Source of the DNA: Asparagopsis taxiformis
Lineage: Eukaryota > Rhodophyta > Florideophyceae > Bonnemaisoniales > Bonnemaisoniaceae
Assembly (NCBI GenBank): GCA_030407315.1
Contig: JALQPE010002237.1
Span: 1 to 64,000 of the forward strand
DNA: 64,000 bases
Direction: 5' to 3'
Shown: piece after piece, positions 42,851 to 53,313 of the stretch
Layout of the letters: every line of letters begins with the position of its first letter
How positions within the stretch are numbered: position 1 is the stretch's first letter
Position numbers and translations under genes: made by a program
Notes under the pieces: generated by a model
What the model was told of the DNA's origin: nothing
What the model saw: the letters and a program-made list of their open reading frames with translations, nothing else
The model's database searches: none

Positions 42851-45253
42851 ATGAATTACGCTGTGTCGAATTCCAGCGCGTCGCCCAGGCAACCGTTGCC
42901 AACGTCAGCGGACGCCGAAGCCGACGTGGCCTTGTCAGCAGAAGCGATCTTCGCGACTGATCGATCTATCCCGCCGGATATCGAGGCGATCGGCCAGCTA
43001 CCACGTACGGTAAGCCCGTTTGAGTCCGTGAGTATGGACCCCGCAACGCGCGGTCAGCTCAACGAAGGGAACGTGACTCCCACGGCACTACGTGTAGTGT
43101 ACGAAGACCTTCGAGGTCACATCGAAAGGGCGAGCGACGCGGCCGTCGACGAAGCCGTAAGGCAGAGACTCGGAGTCTCGGAGCGCGAAGCTCGTGCGTT
43201 ACGTGAACGCTCAGCGACCCTCGAACGGGAAAACGAAGATTTACGAAACCGCCTCTCCGCCGTGGAGGGAAGACTCGACTCGTTTGTCGTAGTATTCAAC
43301 GAAATCGTCGCCGGACGTTCCGCTCCGCCGAGCGGAAGCGATCCGAATTACGAAGGCTCGCGCGCCTATAACTCGCAATCCTCCCCGGCCGTTCCGGGAG
43401 GATACCCACCAACACCCGGTCCGACGACCCCGACAACGTACGGAAGGGGGGCGACAGTGCAACGAGCCATCGCCCACCCCGACGAGACGCCACGAAGGCA
43501 ATTACGTTTTAACGATACGCCAGACCACGCGCGGTCGGCGGACGCAGCACGTGCTGCGCAATTCGATACGAGAGCTCCCCCGCCACGTGAGACGTACATT
43601 CCGTGGCTGGGTACGTTCGGCACGACGGACACGCGAGTCCACGAAAACGAACGTGCCGACGCGGTACGCTTACCAGGGAACGCCCTCGGACCCGTTTGCC
43701 ACGCGTTGGCAGAGCACACGACAATGCTCGACGCATTTGCGAACGTGGTGTCGTACCGCATGTACCGACTTAACGATGTACGTGAACATCTCTACGTGAA
43801 CGAGAGTCAAAGCGTACATAAGCTCAAACGTGAGCTGGAGGGACTTTTCCCTACGTTAAAGCCGTTCTCCGGCCGGAATCCGATTACGTTACTCGGATTC
43901 CTCGCCCAAATACGTGATGGGTTCAGCACACTCGGAGTGTGCGAGGGAGTGGCAGTACGTGCGCTGCACTTCTTCCTCGAAGGGGACGCCCGACGGTTCT
44001 ACGATTCCCAGTGTACGACTGGTGTGATCACGACTGATCCGACGAAGAGGTTCTCGTGGCCTCACGTAATCAACGCGTTGATCAAACGATATCTGCAAGA
44101 CGACGTGCTGCAGGAGGCCTACGAAAAGGTCACGATGATCACGCAGAGTCCTAACGAGGACGAGAATCAGTACGCTGATAGACTCGACACCGCCACGCGG
44201 GCGTGTAACTACGTGTTTACGGATCGACTCCTCGTTCACCACTACGTACGTGGTTTGCTGCCCTCGACGCGGGCAGCAGTGACGGAACGACTCCGGTCAC
44301 TCCCCGAACGAGAGAGGAACGACCTCACCGTTGTGAGACGATTGGCGACGGCCGAAGGAACGACCTTCCGTGCACGTACGGCAGCTGTCGCGTCAGCCGC
44401 GAAACCGAAAGTGCGGTTTCCGGTGAAGCCTACGTTGGCTATTTCCGACCACGAGTCGAGGAAGTTCGCGGACTACGATGAGTCCGTGTACTTACGTAAT
44501 GAACGGGCTAACGAGCCCAGTTACCACGATGGTAACCTGAACATCCCCGCGAGGGACGACGACGACGTGTCGCTCGCTGCGGTTCACGTTGCCGAGAATT
44601 TGGAGGCGATCCTCTTCACGAACGGGCCGCCGCCCAACGATACGAAAACGGCAAACGAAAAGCCGGACGAGCTCGAAGCTCGATTGAACCGTCCATGCGA
44701 GGACGTGCCGAAGCTCACGAGCGAGCAGACGCAATTGGCGCACTCCGTAATCCCGAATGATTACTGGACGCTGTCGTGTTGGTCATGCCGCGAAGATGGC
44801 CACTCGACGTTTACGTGTCCGCGTCTGACGCCAGATCAACGGATCTTTTTCGCGTACAAGTACTACCTCTTCCACGTGAAGAGCAACCCACGTCAGGCTG
44901 AGTACTTCCGCCAACGAATGGCTAAACGTAACCAGGAACGACCTGGCGAGCGAGGGAACGTGACCCCGCGGAGGTACGGCACGCCGCCTACGATACTCCG
45001 AAACCCCAATCGTGACGGGGGAAGGCCCTTCGACAGGCGCCGCGGCGATTTTCGTAATGACCGACGTGACCCCCGCCCGTGGGCGAACGAACGGAATGGC
45101 CAGCGTAATGGCCGCAGCGGAGTCTACGTGACGACCTCCGCTGACGAAACGCCACTCGAGGCGGAAACGAGTCACGATGACGAACGAGCTTCGTGGGCTC
45201 ACGACGACAACGTGTCGAGCGGCCCCGCGCCGGGAAACGACCAGGCGATGTAG
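42851..45253 (+). CDS. Gag protein of the gag-only element, 800 residues
   Basis: N-terminal Pro/Ala-rich part; coiled-coil-like heptads at about 105-145 (VSEREARALRERSATLEREN); capsid region at about 310-510 resembling Ty3/gypsy retrotransposon Gag (FSGRNPITLLGFLAQIRDGF, RALHFFLEGDARRFYDSQCT, YADRLDTATRACNYVFTDRL, HHYVRGLLPSTRAAV); CCHC zinc knuckle CWSCREDGHSTFTC (about 643-656) for RNA binding; and a basic Arg/Asn/Gly-rich tail. The frame is complete and undamaged, which suggests recent selection or recent transposition. It ends in TAG and overlaps the next frame by 61 bp. Confidence 0.88.
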   Translation: MNYAVSNSSASPRQPLPTSADAEADVALSAEAIFATDRSIPPDIEAIGQLPRTVSPFESVSMDPATRGQLNEGNVTPTALRVVYEDLRGHIERASDAAVDEAVRQRLGVSEREARALRERSATLERENEDLRNRLSAVEGRLDSFVVVFNEIVAGRSAPPSGSDPNYEGSRAYNSQSSPAVPGGYPPTPGPTTPTTYGRGATVQRAIAHPDETPRRQLRFNDTPDHARSADAARAAQFDTRAPPPRETYIPWLGTFGTTDTRVHENERADAVRLPGNALGPVCHALAEHTTMLDAFANVVSYRMYRLNDVREHLYVNESQSVHKLKRELEGLFPTLKPFSGRNPITLLGFLAQIRDGFSTLGVCEGVAVRALHFFLEGDARRFYDSQCTTGVITTDPTKRFSWPHVINALIKRYLQDDVLQEAYEKVTMITQSPNEDENQYADRLDTATRACNYVFTDRLLVHHYVRGLLPSTRAAVTERLRSLPERERNDLTVVRRLATAEGTTFRARTAAVASAAKPKVRFPVKPTLAISDHESRKFADYDESVYLRNERANEPSYHDGNLNIPARDDDDVSLAAVHVAENLEAILFTNGPPPNDTKTANEKPDELEARLNRPCEDVPKLTSEQTQLAHSVIPNDYWTLSCWSCREDGHSTFTCPRLTPDQRIFFAYKYYLFHVKSNPRQAEYFRQRMAKRNQERPGERGNVTPRRYGTPPTILRNPNRDGGRPFDRRRGDFRNDRRDPRPWANERNGQRNGRSGVYVTTSADETPLEAETSHDDERASWAHDDNVSSGPAPGNDQAM

Positions 45254-45975
45254 GTCACGAGCCACCCACATCGCCTGAACCCTTACGTAAAAGGGGGACG
45301 ACCGACGTCGATGATTGGTCCTCCGCAGGCTCACCGATGAACGAGAGCTACGTAAAGCTCACGGCCGCGAAGGCCAACTCGAGTCACACGACACCCGACG
45401 TGGGGGAAGAAACGAAGTCCGACGGGACGAACGAACCTCACACGAAGAGGAAGCCTCGCAGACGAGCGAGACGCGCTACCCGGAAGCACGACGCTTCCGA
45501 GCGCGAGAAAGCCAAACACGCGGCTTATACGAAGCGTGTCGACGCAAAAGAAGCCATACGGGCTCACACGATGAAGCGACGAACCGCTAGCGAAGACGTA
45601 GACCGCGCGCCGGTCAGGACCGAACCGTTGGTCCTCGACGGGCATACGTGCCTACTTGCGTCGAAGCATTATATCGTATCCGGAACGATCGGACTAGACC
45701 TCAACGTGATGAGGGCGATTACCATCGCGATGGATACTGTAGTATACGTGGCAATTCCGAAATTGCAAATATTTACGTTTTTCCGCGGAATTCGAATTTC
45801 GCCGGATACGACCGGCGACAGCAATGAACGAACATTGCTGGCGCATGCGCGCGCGCAACCTGCACACGTGTGCAACGAACGTACTGGCAACGGCCAACGG
45901 ACCAACGGGTCCCTACGTGTGACCCACAAGGTCCTTTCCCATTCGGGGACGTTACGAACAGTGTTTACACTGTAA
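45193..45975 (+). CDS. Second frame of the gag-only element, possible truncated pol start
   Basis: Overlaps the gag end in another register and runs into LTR 2, so only about the first 180 residues are internal. It is very basic and rich in Lys/Arg/Thr/His (KRKPRRRARRATRKHDASER). A short hydrophobic stretch (LVLDGHTCLLASKHYIVSGT) follows just before the LTR. No protease DSG/DTG motif or any RT motif is seen. It could be what is left of pol after a large deletion, expressed by frameshifting, but this is inference. Confidence 0.4.
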   Translation: MGSRRQRVERPRAGKRPGDVGHEPPTSPEPLRKRGTTDVDDWSSAGSPMNESYVKLTAAKANSSHTTPDVGEETKSDGTNEPHTKRKPRRRARRATRKHDASEREKAKHAAYTKRVDAKEAIRAHTMKRRTASEDVDRAPVRTEPLVLDGHTCLLASKHYIVSGTIGLDLNVMRAITIAMDTVVYVAIPKLQIFTFFRGIRISPDTTGDSNERTLLAHARAQPAHVCNERTGNGQRTNGSLRVTHKVLSHSGTLRTVFTL

Positions 45976-46300
45976 AGCGATGCCATCGTGGCCATATAGG
46001 TATTGGCATCGTGCCGGGAGGGAAAGGGGACAAGACAACGATCGAGCAACGGCTCTAGTCTACGACTGACTTCTACGTTTACGTTTACGTTTTGCCTAAC
46101 GAGGCTTCGTCTCCGTCGAGCTGCGTACTCCCTACCCATCGCCGCACGTAAGGCTGATTGCGTGTAGTGCCTCCGGGCTTGGTCGAGAGCGCCTCCGGTG
46201 ACGTACCACCTCGTGTGCTAACGTAATCCTCGCGTGGATTGTTGCGTCGTGACGCTCGTGTCTACTCGCTAACCACTCTACCTTCCTACCTAACAATACA
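45738..46300 (+). repeat. LTR 2 of the gag-only element
   Basis: Same start as LTR 1 (TGTAGTATACG) with scattered substitutions and a small difference near the end (CTTCCTACCTAACAATACA versus CTCCTACCGTTCTAACATACA). It serves as 3' LTR of the first unit and 5' LTR of the partial second unit. Confidence 0.75.
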
Positions 46301-47340
46301 GTCAAAACACCAGCGGGTGGACTGCTCGTTTCGTTTCGTTAAGGACAGCGTGTCCGTAGCTCGTACCAGCTATCTAGAACTAACATCGTTCCACACTGGT
46401 CTCTCGACCTAGAAGTTGCTACGAGCATAACGACAACCAACGAGGTTGAGCTCTTTTACGTTAACGAAAAGCTACGTGCTACAGACGACGGTCTATGAAT
46501 TACGCTGTGTCGAATTCCAGCGCGTCGCCCAGGCAACCGTTGCCAACGTCAGCGGACGCCGAAGCCGACGTGGCCTTGTCAGCAGAAGCGATCTTCGCGA
46601 CTGATCGATCTATCCCGCCGGATATCGAGGCGATCGGCCAGCTACCACGTACGGTAAGCCCGTTTGAGTCCGTGAGTATGGACCCCGCAACGCGCGGTCA
46701 GCTCAACGAAGGGAACGTGACTCCCACGGCACTACGTGTAGTGTACGAAGACCTTCGAGGTCACATCGAAAGGGCGAGCGACGCGGCCGTCGACGAAGCC
46801 GTAAGGCAGAGACTCGGAGTCTCGGAGCGCGAAGCTCGTGCGTTACGTGAACGCTCAGCGACCCTCGAACGGGAAAACGAAGATTTACGAAACCGCCTCT
46901 CCGCCGTGGAGGGAAGACTCGACTCGTTTGTCGTAGTATTCAACGAAATCGTCGCCGGACGTTCCGCTCCGCCGAGCGGAAGCGATCCGAATTACGAAGG
47001 CTCGCGCGCCTATAACTCGCAATCCTCCCCGGCCGTTCCGGGAGGATACCCACCAACACCCGGTCCGACGACCCCGACAACGTACGGAAGGGGGGCGACA
47101 GTGCAACGAGCCATCGCCCACCCCGACGACGAGACGCCACGAAGGCAATTACGTTTTAACGACACGCCAGACCACGCGCGGTCGGCAGACGCAGCACGTG
47201 CTGCGCAATTCGATACGAGAGCTCCCCCGCCACGTGAAACGTACATTCCGTGGCTGGGTACGTTCGGCACGACGGACACGCGAGTCCACGAAAACGAACG
47301 TGCCGACGCGGTCCCAGTAAGAAAAATTGACGACCCATAG
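46301..47340 (+). mobile_element. Second, truncated unit of the gag-only element
   Basis: Repeats the internal leader and the first 272 or so codons of gag (46495 onward), with one extra Asp codon (GAC, about 47127) and a few substitutions. At 47310 it breaks off after GCCGACGCGGT into unrelated sequence, and the frame ends shortly after at TAG 47340. Tandem LTR-internal-LTR-internal structure suggests LTR-LTR recombination followed by deletion. Confidence 0.85.
46495..47340 (+). pseudogene. Truncated gag, 281 residues
   Basis: The first ~272 residues match the 800-residue Gag at 42851; the last nine come from the foreign flank. It keeps the coiled-coil-like region but lacks capsid and zinc knuckle. 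Confidence 0.85.
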
Positions 47341-48939
47341 ACATCCTGCAGATGTACGACTTTTGATGCGCGTATGACATTCCAGAAGGGGGCTTTCAAT
47401 GTACTCTGGATATCCGCTTAGTGATGTCTATTTGATATACTTCTGATGTACGTAGGATGGTAGAGTATGATTGTGGCTGTATATGGGAAAATATGGGAAC
47501 CCTGAAACTCTCAAGTATACTCATGTGCATTTTCTTTGACTATGAAAAAATGATGAGATTCGCCCAAATAGTGGTTGCCACATTGGATTTTGATGAAAGT
47601 TCGAGGCGATAATAGGACGGCACGGATTTTTGGTGCCCACAGGCACTTGAAGAGAGTTTGCGATTGGCGTTCCTTTTCTGTTTAGCGAATATGCTGCATC
47701 TACGGATCTAGAAATTCAATTTGTAAACATAGTGCAAACGTGGCCTCATATCAAATCGACAGAAGTTCTTCGTCCGATTTTTTTACCAAGTCCACCATCC
47801 CAAGCTATCTTGTGCATCATTAAGTTTTTTCGCATGCCTCTCAGCACGCAAAAGCTTCCTTCCAATGCGCCTGAAAGCGGCACCTCCAATCTACCCACGG
47901 CATCATTGGTGTACAAAACAAGCGGTCTGTACCAATTTTTGCGTCCGCACGCCGTGTTCGGCACAGCATTTCTCCTCACATCCTTGACGATGGGTATTTT
48001 CCCGACATCTACGCGACAGTCCACCATGTTTGCATCTATGGTCTCGGCTCCGATGCCCGTGCAGCGTGCCGTTGTACACTATACGGCTGAGTGCGCTGAG
48101 CGACGTTCTGGGACTTGCGGATCGATCGCATGAACACAATGGATCTACCGCTTGTATTGGTGGAGGGTTGGGGCATGCTGAAGCGCGTGCAGGTATCGTG
48201 GCCCCGGCTGTGGCTGGGCTGGCGTTTTGTTTCGTGCCGAATACGAAAAAAGGCTTTGGGAGCTGTTTTGGTAGTATAGACGCTGATGATGAAGACAGTG
48301 TACTTGATCATCACCCACCGGATTTCGATGCACCCGATTTACATCGTGGGTTTCTGTATTGGCTTTGTGCGTGCAGGGTGTGTAGATTAATTTAAGCTTC
48401 TCTCGCTCTGTGACTTGTGTTTCTGGGGTACCGCCGAATGCACTTGCGCTTGTGGCGTGGAGGACCGTACTTCGGTTCGTGTTTGTTTGGGTGATCACTG
48501 TTCTGATGAACGATGTGCTGGAGGCTCATGAGAAAGTGATTTGAAGTGTGCACACGTATGTTCAATGCGGTCGAGGCGAGTTTGCGATTTGCGCTCGTTT
48601 GTTGTATAGTATATATGCTGCAGCTGCGCTGTATCATTTCGTGCAATGCAAATCTGTGGTCGGGTTGTTAACATGCTCCTGCATATTGTGGTGGCGATGG
48701 AAGGCGATTAGTTGCAGTGAAGCAGCACAAGTCTGGTATCAGTTGGGTGGGGCGGAAAACTAGAAGCAGAAGGGGGCGGGGGAAGATGTAAACTGGAAAT
48801 TGATTTTGCAAAGAAGAATTGTTTATTTACATCTTTGGTGTGATATCTATGTTAATTGTGGGCGGAATGGACCAGAACAGGAAGCAGCTAGTGTTTCTCA
48901 GTTTAGCGCTACATGCACTATGGCGAGTGTCATTGTCGA
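47341..48939. other. Spacer without a supported gene
   Basis: Antiparallel frames overlap at 47732-48133 (plus) and 48027-47746 (minus, with CGRKNWYRPLVLYTNDAVGR). The latter looks the more protein-like, but I recognise no family. Base composition is AT-richer than the retroelement to the left. Confidence 0.3.
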
Positions 48940-49437
48940 TCAGTGCTTCAAACTGGCGACATAGCTCGGCCACGAGCATAGCGCCGAAGCGCTCGTGGAG
49001 CCAGGCCACCACCCTGCCGCGTTGACTGTAGTGGGTAGCGTCAGCGTGGTGGGTTTGATATTTTTGCGAGGGGCTGAGCCATTTTCCGTACTGTGATGTT
49101 CGGAAACGGATTTTGTCGCAGTCTGGGAATTGAATGGTCTCAATGTTTCAACCTTGTGATTGAGCTGGAAGAGGTCAGGCTCATTGGTGGTGGACTGAGA
49201 CTTTCCAATGGGCAGGCAGAAGGTAGGAATACTCGCAAAGCACTGGAAGAAGGTGAGCAGTGCGATGAAGAATTGGTCACGCTCACTATTCCTAAAATAG
49301 CTGTTGAACGCCATTCTGAATGTGTTCGTGTTTCGTTCGTTCGGAATAGAGGATTTAATGGATGGTGTGAACATATTGTCTATGGGTTGAAGAGTTGTAG
49401 ATGGGCAGTTGCTGGTAAATATTAACGAATCATCCAT
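48940..49437 (-). pseudogene. Possible DDE transposase C-terminal relic
   Basis: A 165-residue frame starting MDDSLIFTSNCPSTTLQPID NMFTPS. The stretch SNCPSTTLQPIDNMF resembles the P-N-C-T-S-x-L-Q-P-L-D-x-G-V/M-F signature before the third acidic residue in pogo/Tigger-type DDE transposases. Nothing upstream shows the first two catalytic residues, and the tail is unassigned. No terminal inverted repeats were located. Confidence 0.3.
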
Positions 49438-50090
49438 CCGACCCGACCTGCATCAGAACCATCAGTTGCGCCTGTCAGGCACAACGACTGGATACGATCC
49501 GACAGGAGAATAATTGGAAACGACTGTGCACTAGGTTCTAATGAACACATGTTCCATTCTAATAACCCGAGCATACACATAAGGATGGTTTTTTAACGGT
49601 CACTGCAATGCGATGGAGGATGAGATACGAGTGATTGCGAAAGCTTACGTAATTTCACAAGACTGCGGGTATGTGTGGTCTGGTCACGTGCCGTGCCAGG
49701 CGTCAAGATGTGAGCCAGCAGTGATAGTCGCATGAACACCGTGAGATGGTTACCGTCTGCTTAGAATAATATAGTGCCGACAACTGGCCATGTGAATCAA
49801 CCAACTGATTGAATAGATTTAGTTGAGTGAGTGAGCGAGCGAGTGACAGAAATAGCCGGTGAGGAAAAGTGAAGAAGGAAACGATACAGACGTACGTCTG
49901 TGTAGAAATACAAAAAACTGTACATTCATCAAGTAGCAGTGGTTCGTGATATAGAGTCCCAGACGCATGCAAAATTTCCCGACGTCAGCACAATGCTGCG
50001 CATTGTTTACAAAAGAACAGTGCCCGGATCTGCCGAGTTGGACACGGACAGGAACGCGCAGTCCGTCTTGCTAATGAAAACATTTTCACG
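49438..50090. other. Spacer, nothing recognised
   Basis: Short frames only (for example 49972-49703 minus). AT-rich, with no repeat or gene signature that I can support. Confidence 0.3.
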
Positions 50091-50092
50091 AA

Positions 50093-50500
50093 TCAAGCCC
50101 TGCGGAAACATGATGGATTCGGCCACACGAACGACAATGGCCACCGTCTAAACATCACCGAGCTTCTCGAGCCGGAAGGAAATGCGAAACGTGCCCTACA
50201 AAGTATTGAGCGTCTCCGTGGCGCGGGGATGATGGTGCGGAATGAAGGCTGGCAAGCCTTGAGGAACACGCGAAAAATGGTGTTCTGCACATCGGTGGCA
50301 GCGATCGCAGGGACGTTTTTGAGGTCTGCAATGTAAACCCTAAAGTTGGGCGTGTTGACCTGGGTGGCGCGGGAGAACTGGATGCGGAAGTCACTGTTGC
50401 TGAGGCCAGAGTGCATGGCCTGGAGCTGTGTCGAGGCTGAGTCTGGGAATCAAGGCGACAGAGACGGAGATCAAGCAGGAGAGCAGAGCGAAAAGCAAGG
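50093..50500 (-). pseudogene. Secreted-protein gene relic, related to 59080-59290
   Basis: On the minus strand a hydrophobic leader (LLFALLSCLISVSVALIPRL, about 50500-50440) is followed, after a +1 indel relative to the 59-kb copy, by GLSNSDFRIQFSRATQVNTP, FRVYIADLKNVPAIAATDV. The order hydrophobic leader, TAP, GLSN.DFR is shared with 59080-59290. FRVYIADLKN could correspond to the first strand of a spondin-like domain (compare YKVTFLNLLS at 54540), but the similarity is short. Later frames are broken. Confidence 0.35.
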
Positions 50501-50590
50501 AGAGTGTATGGGTATCTAGGAATGGGACTCTACTCCTGAATTGCGAGCTAAGACCTGCCTGCTCTGACAAGCAGAATTTCGGTGCATCAG

Positions 50591-50629
50591 ATTCGCGCGC
50601 GAAGCGCGCGCCAGCGCGTAAAGGGCACT
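50591..50629. repeat. Palindrome-containing repeat left of the Sel1 gene
   Basis: ATTCGCGCGCGAAGCGCGCG then CCAGCGCGTAAAGGGCACT. It contains the perfect palindrome TTCGCGCGCGAA. An almost identical copy in the same orientation is at 54004-54044. Confidence 0.8.
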
Positions 50630-50937
50630 GGTACCAAGTTTAACGCTTAATGCAAACAATCGATCACGGCGCGGGAGCAATCTGCCCATTTGAGATCCCC
50701 ACGTGTCCATGTGTCCAGCGGTTAGCGAGACACACACACAGACGTCCGTCTCTGTGCAGCGGTCAATTTTTATGCCGCACAACGCAACGCGTCGACTAAA
50801 GTACAATACAAACCGACACATCATCGGAATACATTTTGCATCGATCCCGACCATATCAACTGCACAACAATCATGTTAAAACGAAGCCAAATCGACGAAA
50901 GCAACGCCGCGTTATCCTTGGCTAGCGTGCAAGCACC

Positions 50938-53313
50938 ATGTTTTCCATCGCGGAAAGACTACAGCCGTACAGTTGTCCCGGCGACAATCTGCGCGTCGCA
51001 ACCGACATGTACGCCGCAGAGCAATTTTACGAGCGCTGCGTCGAGGAGCACAACCACATCGGAGCCATGTATTGTCTCGCAACCATTCTACGCGTCTCCG
51101 AAAACATGTGCGACGGCCGACGCGCCATGCAACTGCTCCAACGCTGCGTCGTTGAAGGCTACCATCCCGGCGCCATGTTCGATCTGGCACGCATGTATTC
51201 CGACGGTAAGTTCTGCGAGCAGGATTTCGTACGAGCCGTCGATCTGTATCAACGCGCCATACAACTAGACTATGACGCGTGCACGATGTTCGAGCTGGCA
51301 ATGATCTATGACGTCGGCGAGAAAGACGTTCCAATGGACGTCTTGCGCGCGATGAACTATTATCAAATGAGCATTGACGTCGGCCAGCATCTGGAGGCAA
51401 TGTTCTGGCTCGCTCGATTACTCATATCCGATATCATGCAGCCGAAACGCGATGTGTCGCGCGCAAAGCGTCTGTTCACCATGTATGTTGAGCGATGTGA
51501 AGAGCCGATGCCGATTATCGAGATATGCAACGAGCTGATGTACGGATCGTCCAACCTCCCACGAGACGTCGCACTAGCCGCGTGCTTGCTACAGGCATGC
51601 GTGGAACGATGGGACGAGTGTGATGCAATGATACCACTCGCGGAAATCCTTCTGAGCGGCGCTTCCGGTGTCGCCAGAGACGCAACGCGTGCGATACGTC
51701 TATGTGAACGAACCGCCAGTGTTCGCTGGGAGTATTCACTATCAACGGCTGTGTTGGCGCGCAAAATCGCCTATGGAACATCGCAGATTCAGGCCAATGT
51801 GCAGCTAGCTGTGTATCTGTGTCAGATGAGTATTGCGAGGGGGAACGATGCGGCCGTTATGCTTACATTGTCTGAACTGCTGTTAAGGGGCGCTCCGGGC
51901 GTGGAAAAGGACGTGGATTGTGCGATGAATTTGGTGGATAGAGCTTCTGGGAGTGATCGTGTCAAGTTTCAGATGTCCAAGATTATACAGCTTGCAAACG
52001 ATATGGCACAAAGAAAGGGCGGAATGGCGAGGAATCCGTCGTTTGCCGTTTTGTTGTTGGATAAATGCATGAATATGAAGGATTTCAAATCTGAATCGAC
52101 ACTGGCTCTTGCGGATGTCGTGCTTCAAACGAAAGCAGTTTTGGATATTGAGCGGGGCATTCAACTATGTCGTCAGTTGGTTGGTTTGGAATCATATTGT
52201 GAAAAGCTCGAGGATCTTGCAGAGTCGATTGCATTTAGCGATGCGGGTAATGGTGCGCTCGTGATGCGTCTGTTGGAACTGTTCATGGACAGTAAACATG
52301 GCGCAGCCGCTATGGTTACACTTGCGGAATATCTCATTACTGGAGATCTGGGCATTGCAAAGGACAGTGAACGTGCTGTATGGCTCTGTGAACGTGCGTT
52401 GGAGAAGAGCAGGGACTGTAGCGACAAAGTGGTCGGTATCGCAAAACAAATGGATTGTGCAAAATCGTGCAAGCCAACGGACACTGCACTCACGATTCGT
52501 CTACTACAAATCTGCGTCGACAAATCCAACAACGCAGAGGCCATCGTCATGCTCGTCAAATTACTGTGTTCAAACAAAGCGAATCGTAACACGGACCACA
52601 CACTACGGCTGTGCGGCAAACTAATCGATAGCGACGTGTCTTGCGACAGAGCGTTTCATCTCGAAGAGGAAATCGGCAAGGGTACGACGCGCGTCGCCAA
52701 AAACATGCCAATGTCCATAAGAATCTGCGAAATGTGCATGGAGAAATGGGACGATCCATGCGCGATCGAAACTGGCGTGGAAATCATGTGCGGTTCCACA
52801 GAAGCTAGCGACGTAAATCGCGCAATCCGTCTCTGCGAACGCTATGTAAACAACAATATATGCTGCGAGATCATCATCCGCATCGCGCAAAAAATCTGCA
52901 TCGAAACATCTCAATACGTACACGACCCATCCATATCGCAACGTCTACTAAACGTCTGCCTCAGCGCACGACATGACCTCTCCGCCATATTCCTGCTCGC
53001 ACAAATACTACTGCAAGGCATACGCGGGGTTCCATGGGACCCCGCGCGCGCCATGCAGCTATGCGCGATGTGCATACGACACGACGTGTCGTACATTGCG
53101 CGGCTGCGACGCGTTGTGGCGCAACTCGGGCGTCAAAGCGGCGACAAGAAGAGTCTACATCTTGCGATCGCGCTGTGCGAGCTGGCGCTCGCGCACGCGG
53201 ACGACACGCGCGTCATGGTGCTTCTGGCCGAGCTGCTGATCCGTCTGGATTACGAATTGCACGGAAGAAGTGATACTAGAGGCGAAACGACAAGCCGAAG
53301 GGCTTGGGAATAG
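50938..53313 (+). CDS. Sel1-like repeat protein, 791 residues
   Basis: Long open frame made almost entirely of 36-38-residue helical repeats with the Sel1-like pattern of Ala/Leu/Gly and a recurring A..L...C (for example AMFDLARMYSDGKFCEQDFV RAVDLYQRAI, then CTMFELAMIYDVG, AMFWLARLL, AMIPLAEILLSGASGVARDA). Such solenoids are protein-protein scaffolds, often in ER-associated degradation or signalling complexes. No signal peptide, membrane segment or enzymatic domain is visible. The repeats are Cys-rich for this family. The Met at 50938 opens the repeat frame; an in-phase alternative upstream start was not found, although ATG 50873 opens another frame (MLKRSQIDESNAALSLASVQ) that a one-base change would join. 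The last ~20 residues overlap the next frame and look foreign. Confidence 0.8.
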   Translation: MFSIAERLQPYSCPGDNLRVATDMYAAEQFYERCVEEHNHIGAMYCLATILRVSENMCDGRRAMQLLQRCVVEGYHPGAMFDLARMYSDGKFCEQDFVRAVDLYQRAIQLDYDACTMFELAMIYDVGEKDVPMDVLRAMNYYQMSIDVGQHLEAMFWLARLLISDIMQPKRDVSRAKRLFTMYVERCEEPMPIIEICNELMYGSSNLPRDVALAACLLQACVERWDECDAMIPLAEILLSGASGVARDATRAIRLCERTASVRWEYSLSTAVLARKIAYGTSQIQANVQLAVYLCQMSIARGNDAAVMLTLSELLLRGAPGVEKDVDCAMNLVDRASGSDRVKFQMSKIIQLANDMAQRKGGMARNPSFAVLLLDKCMNMKDFKSESTLALADVVLQTKAVLDIERGIQLCRQLVGLESYCEKLEDLAESIAFSDAGNGALVMRLLELFMDSKHGAAAMVTLAEYLITGDLGIAKDSERAVWLCERALEKSRDCSDKVVGIAKQMDCAKSCKPTDTALTIRLLQICVDKSNNAEAIVMLVKLLCSNKANRNTDHTLRLCGKLIDSDVSCDRAFHLEEEIGKGTTRVAKNMPMSIRICEMCMEKWDDPCAIETGVEIMCGSTEASDVNRAIRLCERYVNNNICCEIIIRIAQKICIETSQYVHDPSISQRLLNVCLSARHDLSAIFLLAQILLQGIRGVPWDPARAMQLCAMCIRHDVSYIARLRRVVAQLGRQSGDKKSLHLAIALCELALAHADDTRVMVLLAELLIRLDYELHGRSDTRGETTSRRAWE

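Larger units (their letters stand above)
42093..46300 (+). mobile_element. Gag-only (non-autonomous) LTR retrotransposon
   Basis: Two similar LTRs (42093-42657, 45738-46300) enclose a long gag frame and a short second frame, with no reverse transcriptase, RNase H or integrase. It is inserted in the integrase region of CopD. The sequence is conspicuously rich in ACG and ACGT words throughout, unlike its neighbours. It would depend on enzymes from a related full-length element. A second, partial unit follows directly (46301-47310). Confidence 0.85.

Noticed and set aside
43366..45334. Long minus-strand frames up to 183 residues
   Set aside because: Antisense to gag; open because of the ACG-rich composition and codon bias.
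49093..49425. Plus-strand 110-residue frame
   Set aside because: Antisense to the possible transposase relic, and no motif of its own.
50912..51400. Arg-rich minus-strand frame of 162 residues
   Set aside because: Antisense to the Sel1 repeats; composition driven by the complementary codons.
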